Shown here one piece after another: positions 25,182 through 33,855 of a stretch of 64,000 nucleotides of DNA. The stretch is taken from positions 104,106 through 168,105 of the forward strand of contig CALTVC010000010.1 of the NCBI GenBank assembly GCA_943912855.1. Direction: 5' to 3'. Numbering within the stretch: position 1 is the first letter of the stretch; the number at the start of each line of letters is the position of its first letter. Made by a program: the position numbers and the translations under genes. The stretch is from an uncultured Flavobacterium sp. GTDB taxonomy: Bacteria > Bacteroidota > Bacteroidia > Flavobacteriales > Flavobacteriaceae. Under the pieces are notes generated by a model that saw nothing but the letters and a program-made list of their open reading frames with translations, was not told where the DNA came from and ran no database searches.

Positions 25182-25205
25182 GCCCCGGAACTTGCGTTAC
25201 GGGGC
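25182..25205 (-). terminator. terminator of the 29-residue mini-gene
   Basis: GCCCCG (25182-25187) pairs with CGGGGC (25200-25205), extended by AAC/GTT inside; the minus strand then reads TTTTTATTT. It lies 30 bases past the mini-gene stop codon. Confidence 0.8.
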
Positions 25206-25234
25206 CTGTATATATTGTTATTGAATATTATTAT

Positions 25235-25324
25235 CTATCCAAAATTCATTACACAATACCCCATCGCCGGTGCAAGTACTCCGCCTGCATCCTGTAGCTT
25301 TATGTTAGATATTGTGAAACGCAT
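25235..25324 (-). CDS. 29-residue small protein, stand-alone transcription unit
   Basis: ATG at 25324 to TAG at 25235 encodes 29 residues: an N-terminal part MRFTISNIKLQDAGG and a C-terminal part VLAPAMGYCVMNFG. It has its own consensus promoter (TTTG-N21-TACATTTG, 25360-25392) about 36 bases upstream and its own strong terminator (25182-25205), so it looks like a real monocistronic mini-gene rather than a chance ORF. The Gly-Gly in the middle recalls the leader cleavage site of bacteriocin or pheromone precursors, but no processing transporter is nearby. It does not resemble any family I know. Confidence 0.45.
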   Translation of the reverse strand: MRFTISNIKLQDAGGVLAPAMGYCVMNFG

Positions 25325-25359
25325 TTTCTTTAGTTTTTATCTTGTTGTTAAACGTGGTG

Positions 25360-25392
25360 CAAATGTATGGCATTTGTTTTTTATAATCCAAA
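25360..25392 (-). promoter_or_regulatory. promoter of the mini-gene: TTTG-N21-TACATTTG
   Basis: On the minus strand TTTG (25389-25392) and TACATTTG (25360-25367) match the Bacteroidota consensus with a 21-base spacer. Transcription would start near 25353, giving a short leader before the ATG at 25324. Confidence 0.6.
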
Positions 25393-25416
25393 CATTTTCA
25401 GTTATTTATATTTAAT

Positions 25417-25989
25417 CTATTTTTTAGCAGGAATTCCCTGATGTTTTTCCACGTACTCTTTTATAGGCATTCCGTTTAGTATAACGTCTTTAATTACAGC
25501 TACTTCTCCATTGACAGCCACAATGGCATAGGCAGGTAGTTTCTTTCCGTCAAAATTATTTTCCCTGTAAAATTTTTCTGCATCGGGCGCTTTGCTTTCT
25601 TCCATATAAAAGCGGTTAAAAGGAAAATTAAAGTGCTGTATTCCGTCGTAATTATAGCCTGTATCTACCAAAACATAATCCGCACCTTCAGGTTTATCGG
25701 TTTGAAGCTTGGTTATTTTAGCAAAACCTTCGTTGTCCTTACCAAGCACAGCATACGCCTTGTCTACATTCATAAACGTCTTGTCTTTAGAAGAAAGAGT
25801 ATCTGCGGTAAAGCTTAACTGAATGTATTTTCCTCTAAACGGGTCGTTAGGGTCTACGGGCTCGGTTTTAAATTTGTATTCGGTACCAAATGTGTAGGCA
25901 AGTTCATTTTCATAAACCATTTGCCCGGGTATGGCTAGCTGTAACAGTGCTGTTGCTATAAAAGCAATAATCAAAATTTTAGTTTTCAT
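25417..25989 (-). CDS. GDYXXLXY domain-containing protein
   Basis: A 190-residue exported or membrane-anchored protein. One N-terminal hydrophobic segment (IIAFIATALLQLAIPGQMVY) precedes a domain with DPFRGKYIQLSF at about residues 49-60, which is this protein's version of the GDYxxLxY motif, and a second family block HFNFPFNRFYMEE near 120. Such proteins usually accompany a DUF2157 membrane protein, and here it overlaps the 3' end of one by 11 bases. Function unknown. Confidence 0.85.
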   Translation of the reverse strand: MKTKILIIAFIATALLQLAIPGQMVYENELAYTFGTEYKFKTEPVDPNDPFRGKYIQLSFTADTLSSKDKTFMNVDKAYAVLGKDNEGFAKITKLQTDKPEGADYVLVDTGYNYDGIQHFNFPFNRFYMEESKAPDAEKFYRENNFDGKKLPAYAIVAVNGEVAVIKDVILNGMPIKEYVEKHQGIPAKK

Positions 25990-27250
25990 GGTGTTGCGGT
26001 TTTAAGGTTTGTTGTTTACGCTTGCTCACGGCATAGTTGGCTACGAAGAAACCTGCGCCCACGCCCACAAATAACAGCCCACGGATTACAAAACTCAGGT
26101 CGGTATCAAAGAACCTGCAACCAGCGAGTATGGTTATTATGAGCAACCCAAAGTTTACCGTAATATATCTTACCTGGTCTATGCCCTTTTTTACGTACCA
26201 GAGTCCTGTTGCTAATGTAAGCAGGTTGGTAATTACCGCGGCCAATCCGTTTGAAGTGAAGGAAATCAGGTAAATAACCAAAACTACAAAGGGCAAAAAC
26301 TGTACAGGTTCCATGTCTTTTCCTTTGATGTTCTTTGCAGTAAGCAATGCACAGCACGCAAGCATTACAAAAAATGCTATGATATAACCCGCCGGGGCTT
26401 TATCTGTATCTAAATCATTCCAAACCTCGCGGAACGAAGCAAAAAACAAAATTACCATCAGCCCTATTGCTCCCACAATTTTATACGTACGGCCTAATTG
26501 AGGCTGTTTACCGGCTATATACATTAGCCCATAAAACACGACGTAGAGCAAGAATGAGAAACCGCCTATATAAGAAACGTGGGTAAAGAATACATTGCTT
26601 CCTACAATTAGCGCTGTTGGTACAAGTATATGCAGGGTCAGCGTCATGCGGCTATGGGCATCGTTTTTTATTTGCTGGTAATAATACGGAATTACCAGTG
26701 CCATAAGCAGGAGGTACATATAAGGAACCTCATGCGGATAGGTAAACGAGCCTTTGCTTATTACATATACCGTGCTCATAATAAGGTGTAAAACCACAGC
26801 CGTGTTGCTTCGTAGCAGATAGATTAACGGTGCACATACTAATGACCACGTAAGTATAAACTGCGGAAAGTCGCCACTAATATTGTAAATCTGCGCTACC
26901 AATGATATGCTTGCGCCAACAGAGAAAAACACCAATGCCGAAGCTGTTTCTTTAAAAGAGGCACTTTTGTTTTTCAGGATACAATAAGCGGTAAACAACT
27001 GGGAAAGCAATAGTGGCGTAAAAGCCAGCAATGTCTTTATATGTCTTGAGAAGTTATCCCAGTTATGGGCAAAAATAAGGATTATGCCCAGCCCCACCAG
27101 TATTCCACCCAGTGCCCCAAATATAGCAAGCAGCGGATTTACCGATTGTTGTTTTTTAGAAAGGTAATACTGTTCTATATCCCGAACGGTTTCGGAGGTA
27201 ATGACGTTTGCGTGCAGCAACTCGTCAAGGTCTTTTTTAGGTATAGCCAT
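25979..27250 (-). CDS. DUF2157 domain-containing membrane protein
   Basis: A 423-residue inner membrane protein. The short soluble N-terminus (DLDELLHANVITSETVRDIEQYY) followed by NPLLAIFGALGGILVGLGII is the DUF2157 signature, and about a dozen hydrophobic spans follow. It is translationally coupled to the GDYXXLXY gene (11-base overlap), a pairing common in Bacteroidota and Proteobacteria. No enzymatic motif visible; role unknown. Confidence 0.88.
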   Translation of the reverse strand: MAIPKKDLDELLHANVITSETVRDIEQYYLSKKQQSVNPLLAIFGALGGILVGLGIILIFAHNWDNFSRHIKTLLAFTPLLLSQLFTAYCILKNKSASFKETASALVFFSVGASISLVAQIYNISGDFPQFILTWSLVCAPLIYLLRSNTAVVLHLIMSTVYVISKGSFTYPHEVPYMYLLLMALVIPYYYQQIKNDAHSRMTLTLHILVPTALIVGSNVFFTHVSYIGGFSFLLYVVFYGLMYIAGKQPQLGRTYKIVGAIGLMVILFFASFREVWNDLDTDKAPAGYIIAFFVMLACCALLTAKNIKGKDMEPVQFLPFVVLVIYLISFTSNGLAAVITNLLTLATGLWYVKKGIDQVRYITVNFGLLIITILAGCRFFDTDLSFVIRGLLFVGVGAGFFVANYAVSKRKQQTLKPQHHEN

Positions 27251-27320
27251 GGTTTAGCGGTTTAGGTTAAATATAGCGAAAAGAAGATTTGGTTTGTTAA
27301 GTCTCGAAAAGCATAAAAAA

Positions 27321-27351
27321 GCCCCGCAGCGCATTGCTGCAACTACAGGGC
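27321..27351 (-). terminator. terminator of the yiaA-like gene
   Basis: GCCC/GGGC outer and GCAGC (27326-27330)/GCTGC (27336-27340) inner stems, followed on the minus strand by TTTTTTATG. Confidence 0.65.
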
Positions 27352-27364
27352 ACCGCTAAGGCGT

Positions 27365-27844
27365 TTATATATTTTGGTCGTCTATAAGCTTAGCATCGCG
27401 GGTGTTTTTCTGTACCGCTATGGCAGAGAATACACTCATGGCAAATGCCATTCCGTAAAAACCTTTTTCACTTAGCAGCAGGTCGGCATTCCATAGACCT
27501 ATAACAAGAAGCACTATACTTGCCAATGTGGCAAACCAGCTCAGGCCATAGTAAAGTTCGGTTACAGGAAGGCCCTCGGCTTTATCCCTTACGCTTTTTT
27601 GAACTGATATTACCGCGAATAAACCGAATAGCAGTATGGTAAAGTAGTAGCCTTTTTCGTTAAGCTCCATAGTAGCGTTCCATAAGCCTACTATGTATCC
27701 TACTACTCCGGCAAGCAGTGCTGCCCAAGATGCGCCTATAAACGCACCGGTAGGTTTCATGGGGTTACGCCCGTTAGTGTTGTTGTCTCTTTTTGTTGTT
27801 GAAGTTGTAGCTTCATTGAATTCTGTTGGTCTTAGCGTTTCCAT
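27365..27844 (-). CDS. YiaA/YiaB family inner membrane protein
   Basis: A 159-residue membrane protein with two copies of the YiaA/YiaB two-span unit: FIGASWAALLAGVVGYIVGL...LNEKGYYFTILLFGLFAVIS and YGLSWFATLASIVLLVIGLW...LSEKGFYGMAFAMSVFSAIA. Each ends in QK(S/N)xRD. The start at 27844 (METLRPTEFNE) avoids an unconserved upstream extension to 27892. Function unknown in all members. Confidence 0.85.
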   Translation of the reverse strand: METLRPTEFNEATTSTTKRDNNTNGRNPMKPTGAFIGASWAALLAGVVGYIVGLWNATMELNEKGYYFTILLFGLFAVISVQKSVRDKAEGLPVTELYYGLSWFATLASIVLLVIGLWNADLLLSEKGFYGMAFAMSVFSAIAVQKNTRDAKLIDDQNI

Positions 27845-27979
27845 AATAAAAAATGTTTTGGTTATTATTTCTGATGCAAAGATGCGCCACAAATCAATCG
27901 TGGGAAAACCAATATTAAAACAAAACTGACGACTTAATTTTAAATTTATTATTTTTGATTATCTGTTTTACATTGAATT

Positions 27980-29470
27980 ATGAATGCCATACCAGAAATG
28001 ATATCATTGATGAATGAAGAAGATAAAAAGGATTTTAACGCCTTTCTTCGCAAAAAAAACAAGCGCGATGATGTAAAGAACATCCGCTTGTTTAAAATGA
28101 TAGAAACTGACGATATAATTGGAGAAAAAAAATTATATAAAGGTCAAAATAATAACGATGCCTACCATGCGCTGCGCAAAAGACTACACGATAGCCTGGT
28201 GCAGTTCATGGCAAACCGAACCTTTGAGAATGCAACGGGTGAGGCTCATGATGTACTGCGTCTACTGGTGGTGAGCCGGTTTTTTTTAGAGCACAGCCTA
28301 ACCAAGACCGCGTTTAAGTGCCTTGCCAAAGCCGAAGCCCGTGCCCTGCCCCTGGAACAGTTTAGCCTGCTGAACGAGATTTACCTTACCCGTATACAGT
28401 ACGCCCACCTGAACCCTGCTGAAGACCTGCACGGTCTTATGGAGAAATTCCGCAATAACCAGGTGCAGATGCAACGCGAAGCCCAACTGAACATTGGTTA
28501 TGCCCTGCTAAGGCGGGAACTGCACGATATTCACTTAAAGGGTAAGGTGGTAGATTTCCGTACGTTTGTTATGGGCACTATTAAACAACTGGGCGTTTCG
28601 TTAAACGAGGTGCTTACCTACAAGTCGCTTTACCAGATGCTGTTTATTGCCAACGAATACGCTACCATGAACCACAACTTTACGCTGGTAGAACCCTTTG
28701 TAAAACGCAGCTATGAGTTCATTGAAGCGAAGAAAGACAGTGGCGACGGGCAGTTGTTTTACCATATTTATATTATTTACTTTTTGGCAAACATTAACTT
28801 CAGGAACCATCGTTTCGATGAAAGCCAAAGCTACCTTGCCCGTATGGCAGCACTCATGCAAAGGCAGGGCAGCCGTTATCACAGCCGTTTTCATTTAAGG
28901 CATCAGTTACTTACGGCGCTAAACCTGCATTTTTCGGGCAAGGCTAAGGAAGCCTTGGCAATAGCCGAAAAAGCCCTGAAAAGTGCCGGAAAAAAAGCCG
29001 ACCCGCATGATGTAAACGACCTCCGTGCCTGCATAACCATGTTTTTGGTACAGCACCGCGACAAGGCTTCTGTAAAATACATGGCGCAGTTTACCCATAC
29101 CGATGCTTGGTATGAAAAGAAGCTCGGGATGCTCTGGACCATACGCAAAGCCCTGCTTGAAATACTATTGCATGCCCAGTTTGAAAATGAGGAACTCGCC
29201 CTGGCACGTCTTAAAAGTTTTAAGCGCCGCTATAAAAAATACCTGGAGCAGGTAAATGAGCAACGCGTTATGGAATTTGCCCTTATGGTAGAACGCAGTA
29301 TTTTACGCCCCGAAATAGTACAGCACCCCGATTTTAAATCCGGTATTCTAAGCATAATGAATCCTGCGATTAAGGAAGATATATTTGTTATCAGCTTTTT
29401 AGGTTGGCTTATTGCCCAGGCAGAAAAGAAAACACCGTATGAAGCGGCCTTAGAATTGGTTAATAGATAG
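27980..29470 (+). CDS. hypothetical alpha-helical (TPR-like) protein
   Basis: A 496-residue soluble protein predicted to be almost entirely helical, with degenerate TPR-like pairs (for example DESQSYLARMAALMQRQGS, AKEALAIAEKALKSAGKK). No signal peptide, no catalytic motif, unusually rich in Lys/Arg and Leu. I do not recognise a named family; similar alpha-solenoids serve as scaffolds. It stands alone between divergent yiaA and the threonine dehydrogenase. Its stop codon is followed by the CAGT-rich repeat. Confidence 0.7.
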   Translation: MNAIPEMISLMNEEDKKDFNAFLRKKNKRDDVKNIRLFKMIETDDIIGEKKLYKGQNNNDAYHALRKRLHDSLVQFMANRTFENATGEAHDVLRLLVVSRFFLEHSLTKTAFKCLAKAEARALPLEQFSLLNEIYLTRIQYAHLNPAEDLHGLMEKFRNNQVQMQREAQLNIGYALLRRELHDIHLKGKVVDFRTFVMGTIKQLGVSLNEVLTYKSLYQMLFIANEYATMNHNFTLVEPFVKRSYEFIEAKKDSGDGQLFYHIYIIYFLANINFRNHRFDESQSYLARMAALMQRQGSRYHSRFHLRHQLLTALNLHFSGKAKEALAIAEKALKSAGKKADPHDVNDLRACITMFLVQHRDKASVKYMAQFTHTDAWYEKKLGMLWTIRKALLEILLHAQFENEELALARLKSFKRRYKKYLEQVNEQRVMEFALMVERSILRPEIVQHPDFKSGILSIMNPAIKEDIFVISFLGWLIAQAEKKTPYEAALELVNR

Positions 29471-29675
29471 TTTTCAGTCGTAGTCGCAGTTTCTCAGTTA
29501 AAGCAGTTTCAATCCAAGCTATCTTTAAGGAGAATTTGAATCCATGTGAATTAATGAAATACATGTATCAACCAAACTGAGCATTCGCCCGGTCAGAACC
29601 CACTTCAATCACAATATTGCAAAAAAATGTTATATTTAGGGTTTGAAAAAATAAAATTCGTAATTTTATTACATA

Positions 29676-29683
29676 TATCTTTG
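29676..29683 (+). promoter_or_regulatory. -7 promoter element TATCTTTG of threonine dehydrogenase
   Basis: Exact TAnnTTTG match 22 bases upstream of the ATG at 29706; no clear -33 partner. Confidence 0.5.
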
Positions 29684-29705
29684 TAACCACAAACAACACT
29701 GCTTA

Positions 29706-30659
29706 ATGCCAAAAATACTCATCATCGGCGCCTGTGGCCAAATAGGTACCGAACTGACGAAAAAACTGCGCGAGGAATACGGTACAGATAATGTTATCGC
29801 CTCAGACGTACGCAAAACCGATCCTGAGTTTGTTAACTCGGGTCCGTTTGAAGTGGTAAACGCGCTCGATTTTAACCAGATAGAGCATACCATAGAAGCG
29901 CACGGTGTTGATGAAGTATATCTTATGGCAGCCCTGCTTAGTGCCACGGCAGAGAAAAACCCCGCTTTCGCGTGGGATCTTAACATGAACTCGCTGTTTC
30001 ACGTACTGAACCTGGCTAAGGCAGGTAAAATTAAAAAAATCTTCTGGCCTAGTAGTATAGCGGTTTTTGGTCCTACAACACCTAAGCAAAACACTCCGCA
30101 GTATACCGTAATGGAGCCCAGTACGGTGTATGGTATAAGCAAGCAAAGTGGTGAACGCTGGTGCGAATATTACCATAATATTTACGGTGTAGATGTACGC
30201 AGTATCCGTTATCCGGGTCTTATCAGCTGGAGTACACCTCCGGGTGGTGGCACTACAGATTATGCTGTAGATATTTACCATAAAGCTTTAGAGAATGGTG
30301 AGTATACCTGTTTCTTAAACGATGAAACCCGCCTGCCTATGATGTACATGGATGATGCCATCCGTGCTACGATAGAAATTATGAAGGCTCCTGCCGAAAA
30401 CATAAAAATACGCAGCAGCTATAACCTTGCGGCAATGGATTTCACCCCAACTGAGATTACTGAAGCCATTCAGCAGGAATTACCTGATTTTAAAATTAGC
30501 TACGAGCCTGACTTCAGGCAAAAGATAGCCGACAGCTGGCCACAAAGCATAGATGACAGCGCTGCCCGTACCGACTGGGGTTGGAAGCATGAGTTTGACC
30601 TGAAAACTATGACTACCGATATGCTGGTACATTTGAGAGAATTGAAACACAATGACTAA
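29706..30659 (+). CDS. L-threonine 3-dehydrogenase, short-chain (epimerase-like) type
   Basis: A 317-residue NAD-dependent enzyme oxidising L-threonine to 2-amino-3-ketobutyrate. It is of the UDP-galactose-epimerase-like SDR kind found in Flavobacteria rather than the zinc alcohol-dehydrogenase kind. The Rossmann motif GACGQIGT is at residues 8-15, the catalytic Ser in PSSIAVFG near 116, and the YxxxK pair in VYGISKQSGE near 144. The segment YPGLISWSTPPGGGTTDYAV is characteristic of this enzyme. No kbl gene is in the window. It ends in a clear terminator. Confidence 0.88.
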   Translation: MPKILIIGACGQIGTELTKKLREEYGTDNVIASDVRKTDPEFVNSGPFEVVNALDFNQIEHTIEAHGVDEVYLMAALLSATAEKNPAFAWDLNMNSLFHVLNLAKAGKIKKIFWPSSIAVFGPTTPKQNTPQYTVMEPSTVYGISKQSGERWCEYYHNIYGVDVRSIRYPGLISWSTPPGGGTTDYAVDIYHKALENGEYTCFLNDETRLPMMYMDDAIRATIEIMKAPAENIKIRSSYNLAAMDFTPTEITEAIQQELPDFKISYEPDFRQKIADSWPQSIDDSAARTDWGWKHEFDLKTMTTDMLVHLRELKHND

Positions 30660-30696
30660 ACTACACATAAATTAACACACTTATTTGACTAATCTG

Positions 30697-30722
30697 ACCC
30701 GGGCTTTTGTCCGGGTTTTTTG
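30697..30722 (+). terminator. terminator of threonine dehydrogenase
   Basis: ACCCGG (30697-30702) pairs with CCGGGT (30711-30716) and runs into six T. Confidence 0.8.
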
Positions 30723-30764
30723 TGCTTAATTCTGTAAGGCAACCATTAAATGAACCTTAAATCA

Positions 30765-30797
30765 TTTGGATATAAAAGCCATCTCTCCCTACCTTTA
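30765..30797 (+). promoter_or_regulatory. promoter TTTG-N21-TACCTTTA of the NAD(P)-binding protein gene
   Basis: TTTG (30765-30768) and TACCTTTA (30790-30797; last base off consensus) are spaced by 21. The element lies inside the longer reading frame from 30750, which supports the start at 30816. Confidence 0.45.
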
Positions 30798-30815
30798 GGT
30801 AAAACAAATAGTGCC

Positions 30816-31472
30816 ATGCCAAAAACCGCTATACTATTAGGAGCCACCGGAGCTACGGGGAGTGAATTACTTCAACTGTTGCTAAATGACAGCCGTTATG
30901 ACACCGTAAAACTCTTCTCCCGAAAGGCATCGGGTGTAAACCATCCGAAGGTTAAAGAGTATGTAATAGACCTTTTTACGTTAGAGCAGCATGTCGCTGA
31001 TTTTACTGGAGATGTGGTGTTTTGTTGTATTGGCACTACTAAAGCCAAAACTCCCGATACGGATACCTATTACAAAATAGACTACGGTATACCCGTTGCC
31101 GCGGCTACATTAGCTGCTCTTAACGGTATTGAATCGTATATTGTAATTTCGGCATTGGGAGCTGACAAGGAGAGTGGCATTTTTTACAATCGTACCAAAG
31201 GGCAAATGCAGGAAGCGGTTTTGGAACAAAACATTGCTAACACTCACATACTCCAACCGGCACTTATAATAGCAGACCGTGCCGAGAACCGCCTGGGGGA
31301 GAAAATAGCATCCGCTGTGTTTAAGGTGATAAATTCGTTATTAATAGGTAGCCTGAAAAAATACCGCAGCATTGCCACGGGTACCATAGCCCGAGCTATG
31401 ATTTGGCTGGATAATAACCGTTACCCGAAGATTATTGTACCATCGGATGAAATACAGGAGTTGGGGAGGTAA
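30816..31472 (+). CDS. NAD(P)-binding oxidoreductase (atypical SDR, HTATIP2-like)
   Basis: A 218-residue Rossmann-fold protein. The motif LLGATGATGSELLQLLL is at the N-terminus, CCIGTTKAKTPD near 65-76 and YIVISALGADKESGIFYNRT near 105 resemble the HTATIP2/TIP30 branch of atypical SDRs, including the YxxxK region displaced to FYNRTKGQ. The substrate is unknown. I place the start at the ATG at 30816, since the frame from 30750 runs through a likely promoter and adds an unconserved leader. Confidence 0.8.
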   Translation: MPKTAILLGATGATGSELLQLLLNDSRYDTVKLFSRKASGVNHPKVKEYVIDLFTLEQHVADFTGDVVFCCIGTTKAKTPDTDTYYKIDYGIPVAAATLAALNGIESYIVISALGADKESGIFYNRTKGQMQEAVLEQNIANTHILQPALIIADRAENRLGEKIASAVFKVINSLLIGSLKKYRSIATGTIARAMIWLDNNRYPKIIVPSDEIQELGR

Positions 31473-31512
31473 CAGGATTGCGTTTTTTTCGTTATAATTG
31501 AAAAAACGTACA

Positions 31513-32559
31513 ATGCCAAACCACCGCCAGTTCACTATCTTTCTTGTAATACTATTGTGTGCTATTGCCTGTACACCTGAAAAATCATTTGTTATTGTAA
31601 AGCCGGGTCAGCTTGTTCGGTTTTATAATGCCGACTCTACGCTATATGGTTTTAAAAACCACGAAGGAGAAATAATAGTAGATACAGTTTTTAGCAAAGA
31701 TAAAAACTCGGTAAAAATAGTATCGGCTAAAGAAATTAATAATGGTTATGACTTCTACCATGTAACATACGACGGCAGAATTGTAGCCAGAGATAGTGTT
31801 TATCTTCCTGACTTGGATACAGACTGTGAAAATGAAGGACACATACGTTTTTGGGATAAAAAAAAACGAGATTCCCGTACAGGACTGCTTAACGCAAAAG
31901 GAGAGGTTGTAATACCTGCTGTGTATAGTGATATGGAACCCTCGGTAAATGGGTTAGTTAACTGTCTTGAAGGTGCAAAGCTTAAAAATATTGAGGGAGA
32001 GATTTACCGATACGTTGGAGGTCATCATGTTTTACGGGATACTTTGGGAACAATACTCATCAAGAACTTTGAGCCTAAGAAAGGTACTCCCTATTTCTGT
32101 AGCCTGAGGATAACTGATGCGCCTGACCCTGATCCATTGCGCGAAAGCTTTAAAACTACAAAGGGTAACTATTACTCGTTTTTGATATTGGAAAAAGAAA
32201 TGGAACAGTGGTTCTTTAACCATTTCTGTATAGTAAGATCATTAGTGGATTTAAAAAAACTGTGTTTTGAAGAAGTTAGTTTTAATGGCAGTTCACAACC
32301 GGTAACTTCTGATTGTTTAACTGAGAACGAGTTTAAGGAAATAAAAGAATCCACTCTTACATCTAGGTTAAAACCAAGAATCTCTATTTGGGGCTTGCCA
32401 TCATTCGATAGGGAAAAATACAAAGCGTTTTTTGACTATTGCGGTAAATATAAACAATCAAAATATCCTGTTTTGAACGTCAATTATGAGGATATAGTAC
32501 AATATGAATTTATATATACCTCCGAAGGTTTTAAGCTATCCGGCGTTTACTACTATTAA
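31513..32559 (+). CDS. putative lipoprotein of unknown function
   Basis: A 348-residue exported protein. The leader MPNHRQFTIFLVILLCAIAC ends at a cysteine in a lipobox-like context, so a lipoprotein is likely though the -3 residue is not ideal. The mature part includes a WG-repeat-like segment (GHIRFWDKKKRDSRTGLLNA then KGEVVIPAVYSDMEPSVNG at about residues 108-150). The C-terminal half has no recognised domain. Start set at the ATG at 31513; a TTG at 31498 is less likely. It is probably monocistronic. Confidence 0.65.
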   Translation: MPNHRQFTIFLVILLCAIACTPEKSFVIVKPGQLVRFYNADSTLYGFKNHEGEIIVDTVFSKDKNSVKIVSAKEINNGYDFYHVTYDGRIVARDSVYLPDLDTDCENEGHIRFWDKKKRDSRTGLLNAKGEVVIPAVYSDMEPSVNGLVNCLEGAKLKNIEGEIYRYVGGHHVLRDTLGTILIKNFEPKKGTPYFCSLRITDAPDPDPLRESFKTTKGNYYSFLILEKEMEQWFFNHFCIVRSLVDLKKLCFEEVSFNGSSQPVTSDCLTENEFKEIKESTLTSRLKPRISIWGLPSFDREKYKAFFDYCGKYKQSKYPVLNVNYEDIVQYEFIYTSEGFKLSGVYYY

Positions 32560-32611
32560 ATCTGTTGTGAAAAATTACCAAAAAATTATCACGTCCATAA
32601 CGGCACTGCGC

Positions 32612-32619
32612 TATCTTTG
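32612..32619 (+). promoter_or_regulatory. -7 promoter element TATCTTTG upstream of DUF4286-rsmA-mgtE
   Basis: Exact TAnnTTTG match 82 bases before the DUF4286 start; the likely promoter of the three-gene operon. Confidence 0.5.
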
Positions 32620-32701
32620 TAGTGTATTTAGGTTTGTATAAAAGTACAGCCTGATTCTTCCGAATAACCGAATTAACACATCCACGAATAATCAAAAGAA
32701 A

Positions 32702-33025
32702 ATGATAATATACAACGTTACCAGCGCTGTAGACCCTACCGTACACGAGCAGTGGCTACAATACATGATGGACAGGCACGTGCCAGCGATTATGGCTACC
32801 GGCATGTTCAATAAAATAAAGATTGTAAAGGTGCTGGGCGATGAACAGCATCATGGCGGGGCTACCTATTCGGTACAATATACCGCAGATAACCGCGAAA
32901 AACTTGATCAGTATTATCGCGACCACGCCCCTGCGTTTCGTGCTGAGATGAAACAACTTTTTGGCGAAAGCATCCTACAATTCCGTACTGAACTGGAAAT
33001 TGTACAGGAGTTTTTATCGGTATAA
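32702..33025 (+). CDS. DUF4286 family protein
   Basis: A 107-residue ferredoxin-like small protein (MIIYNVTSAVDPTVHEQWLQ, then HVPAIMATGMF and YYRDHAPAFRAEMKQLFGE), matching DUF4286. No catalytic residues assigned in the family. It lies 53 bases upstream of rsmA, an arrangement recalled from other Flavobacteria, and likely shares its promoter. Confidence 0.88.
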   Translation: MIIYNVTSAVDPTVHEQWLQYMMDRHVPAIMATGMFNKIKIVKVLGDEQHHGGATYSVQYTADNREKLDQYYRDHAPAFRAEMKQLFGESILQFRTELEIVQEFLSV

Positions 33026-33078
33026 AAATTAAGGCAGGTGCCTTTTAGTTATTCCTCATAAACAGCGATATTTGCACC

Positions 33079-33855
33079 ATGGATAAAGTAAAAGCTAAAA
33101 AGCACCTTGGGCAACATTTCCTTAAGGATGAAAGCATAGCACAGGACATTGCCGACTCGCTAACCCTGCAGGGATATGACAAAGTATTGGAAATAGGCCC
33201 CGGTATGGGTGTACTTACCAAGTACCTTCTTGAAAAAGACATTGAAACTTTCGTTATAGAAATCGATACCGAATCGGTAGAGTACCTTAATGCACATTAC
33301 CCAAAACTGCATGGGCACATAATCAGTGAAGATTTCCTGAAGTATAATATATTGAATACGATGGGCGACAGTCCTTTTGCCATTATAGGAAACTACCCGT
33401 ATAATATTTCGTCGCAAATTGTGTTCCGCACCCTGGAATTGCGCGACCGTATACCGGAGTTTTCGGGTATGTTCCAAAAAGAAGTTGCCGAACGCATCTG
33501 CGAAAAGAAGGGTAGCAAAACCTACGGCATACTTTCGGTACTGGTACAGGCATTTTATGATGCAGAATATTTGTTTACCGTTCCGGAGCACGTATTTAAC
33601 CCGCCACCAAAGGTAAAGAGCGGGGTGCTGAGACTCAGGAGGAAAGAAAATTACCACCTGCCGGTAGACGAAAAAATGTTTTTCGGGGTGGTAAAAGCCG
33701 CCTTTAACCAACGCAGAAAAACACTTAGAAACAGCCTTAAAAGCTACATAAACTCTGATATTTTAAAGGAAGATACTATCTTTGACCTGCGTCCGGAACA
33801 ACTTTCGGTAGAGCAATTTATTACCCTTACGCAAAAGATAGCCAATGGAGTTTAA
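33079..33855 (+). CDS. rsmA: 16S rRNA dimethyladenosine transferase
   Basis: RsmA/KsgA (258 residues) dimethylates A1518 and A1519 in 16S rRNA late in 30S assembly. The opening KAKKHLGQHFLKDESIAQDI, SAM-binding VLEIGPGMGVLTKYLL (about 36-51) and the catalytic GNYPYNISSQIV near 102 are diagnostic. The C-terminal RNA-binding part is complete (FNPPPKVKSGVLRLRRK, FNQRRKTLRNSL). It overlaps mgtE by 11 bases. Confidence 0.96.
   Translation: MDKVKAKKHLGQHFLKDESIAQDIADSLTLQGYDKVLEIGPGMGVLTKYLLEKDIETFVIEIDTESVEYLNAHYPKLHGHIISEDFLKYNILNTMGDSPFAIIGNYPYNISSQIVFRTLELRDRIPEFSGMFQKEVAERICEKKGSKTYGILSVLVQAFYDAEYLFTVPEHVFNPPPKVKSGVLRLRRKENYHLPVDEKMFFGVVKAAFNQRRKTLRNSLKSYINSDILKEDTIFDLRPEQLSVEQFITLTQKIANGV

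Larger units (their letters stand above)
24810..25416. other. 607-base region with two small terminator-bounded units, minus strand
   Basis: Between the PcfJ-domain gene and the GDYXXLXY gene the minus strand reads: a promoter (25360-25392), a 29-codon ORF (25235-25324), a terminator (25182-25205), a strongly folded segment with a 30-codon ORF (25076-25168), a second terminator (25022-25047), and then about 200 bases of leader before the PcfJ gene. On the plus strand I see nothing. Confidence 0.5.
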
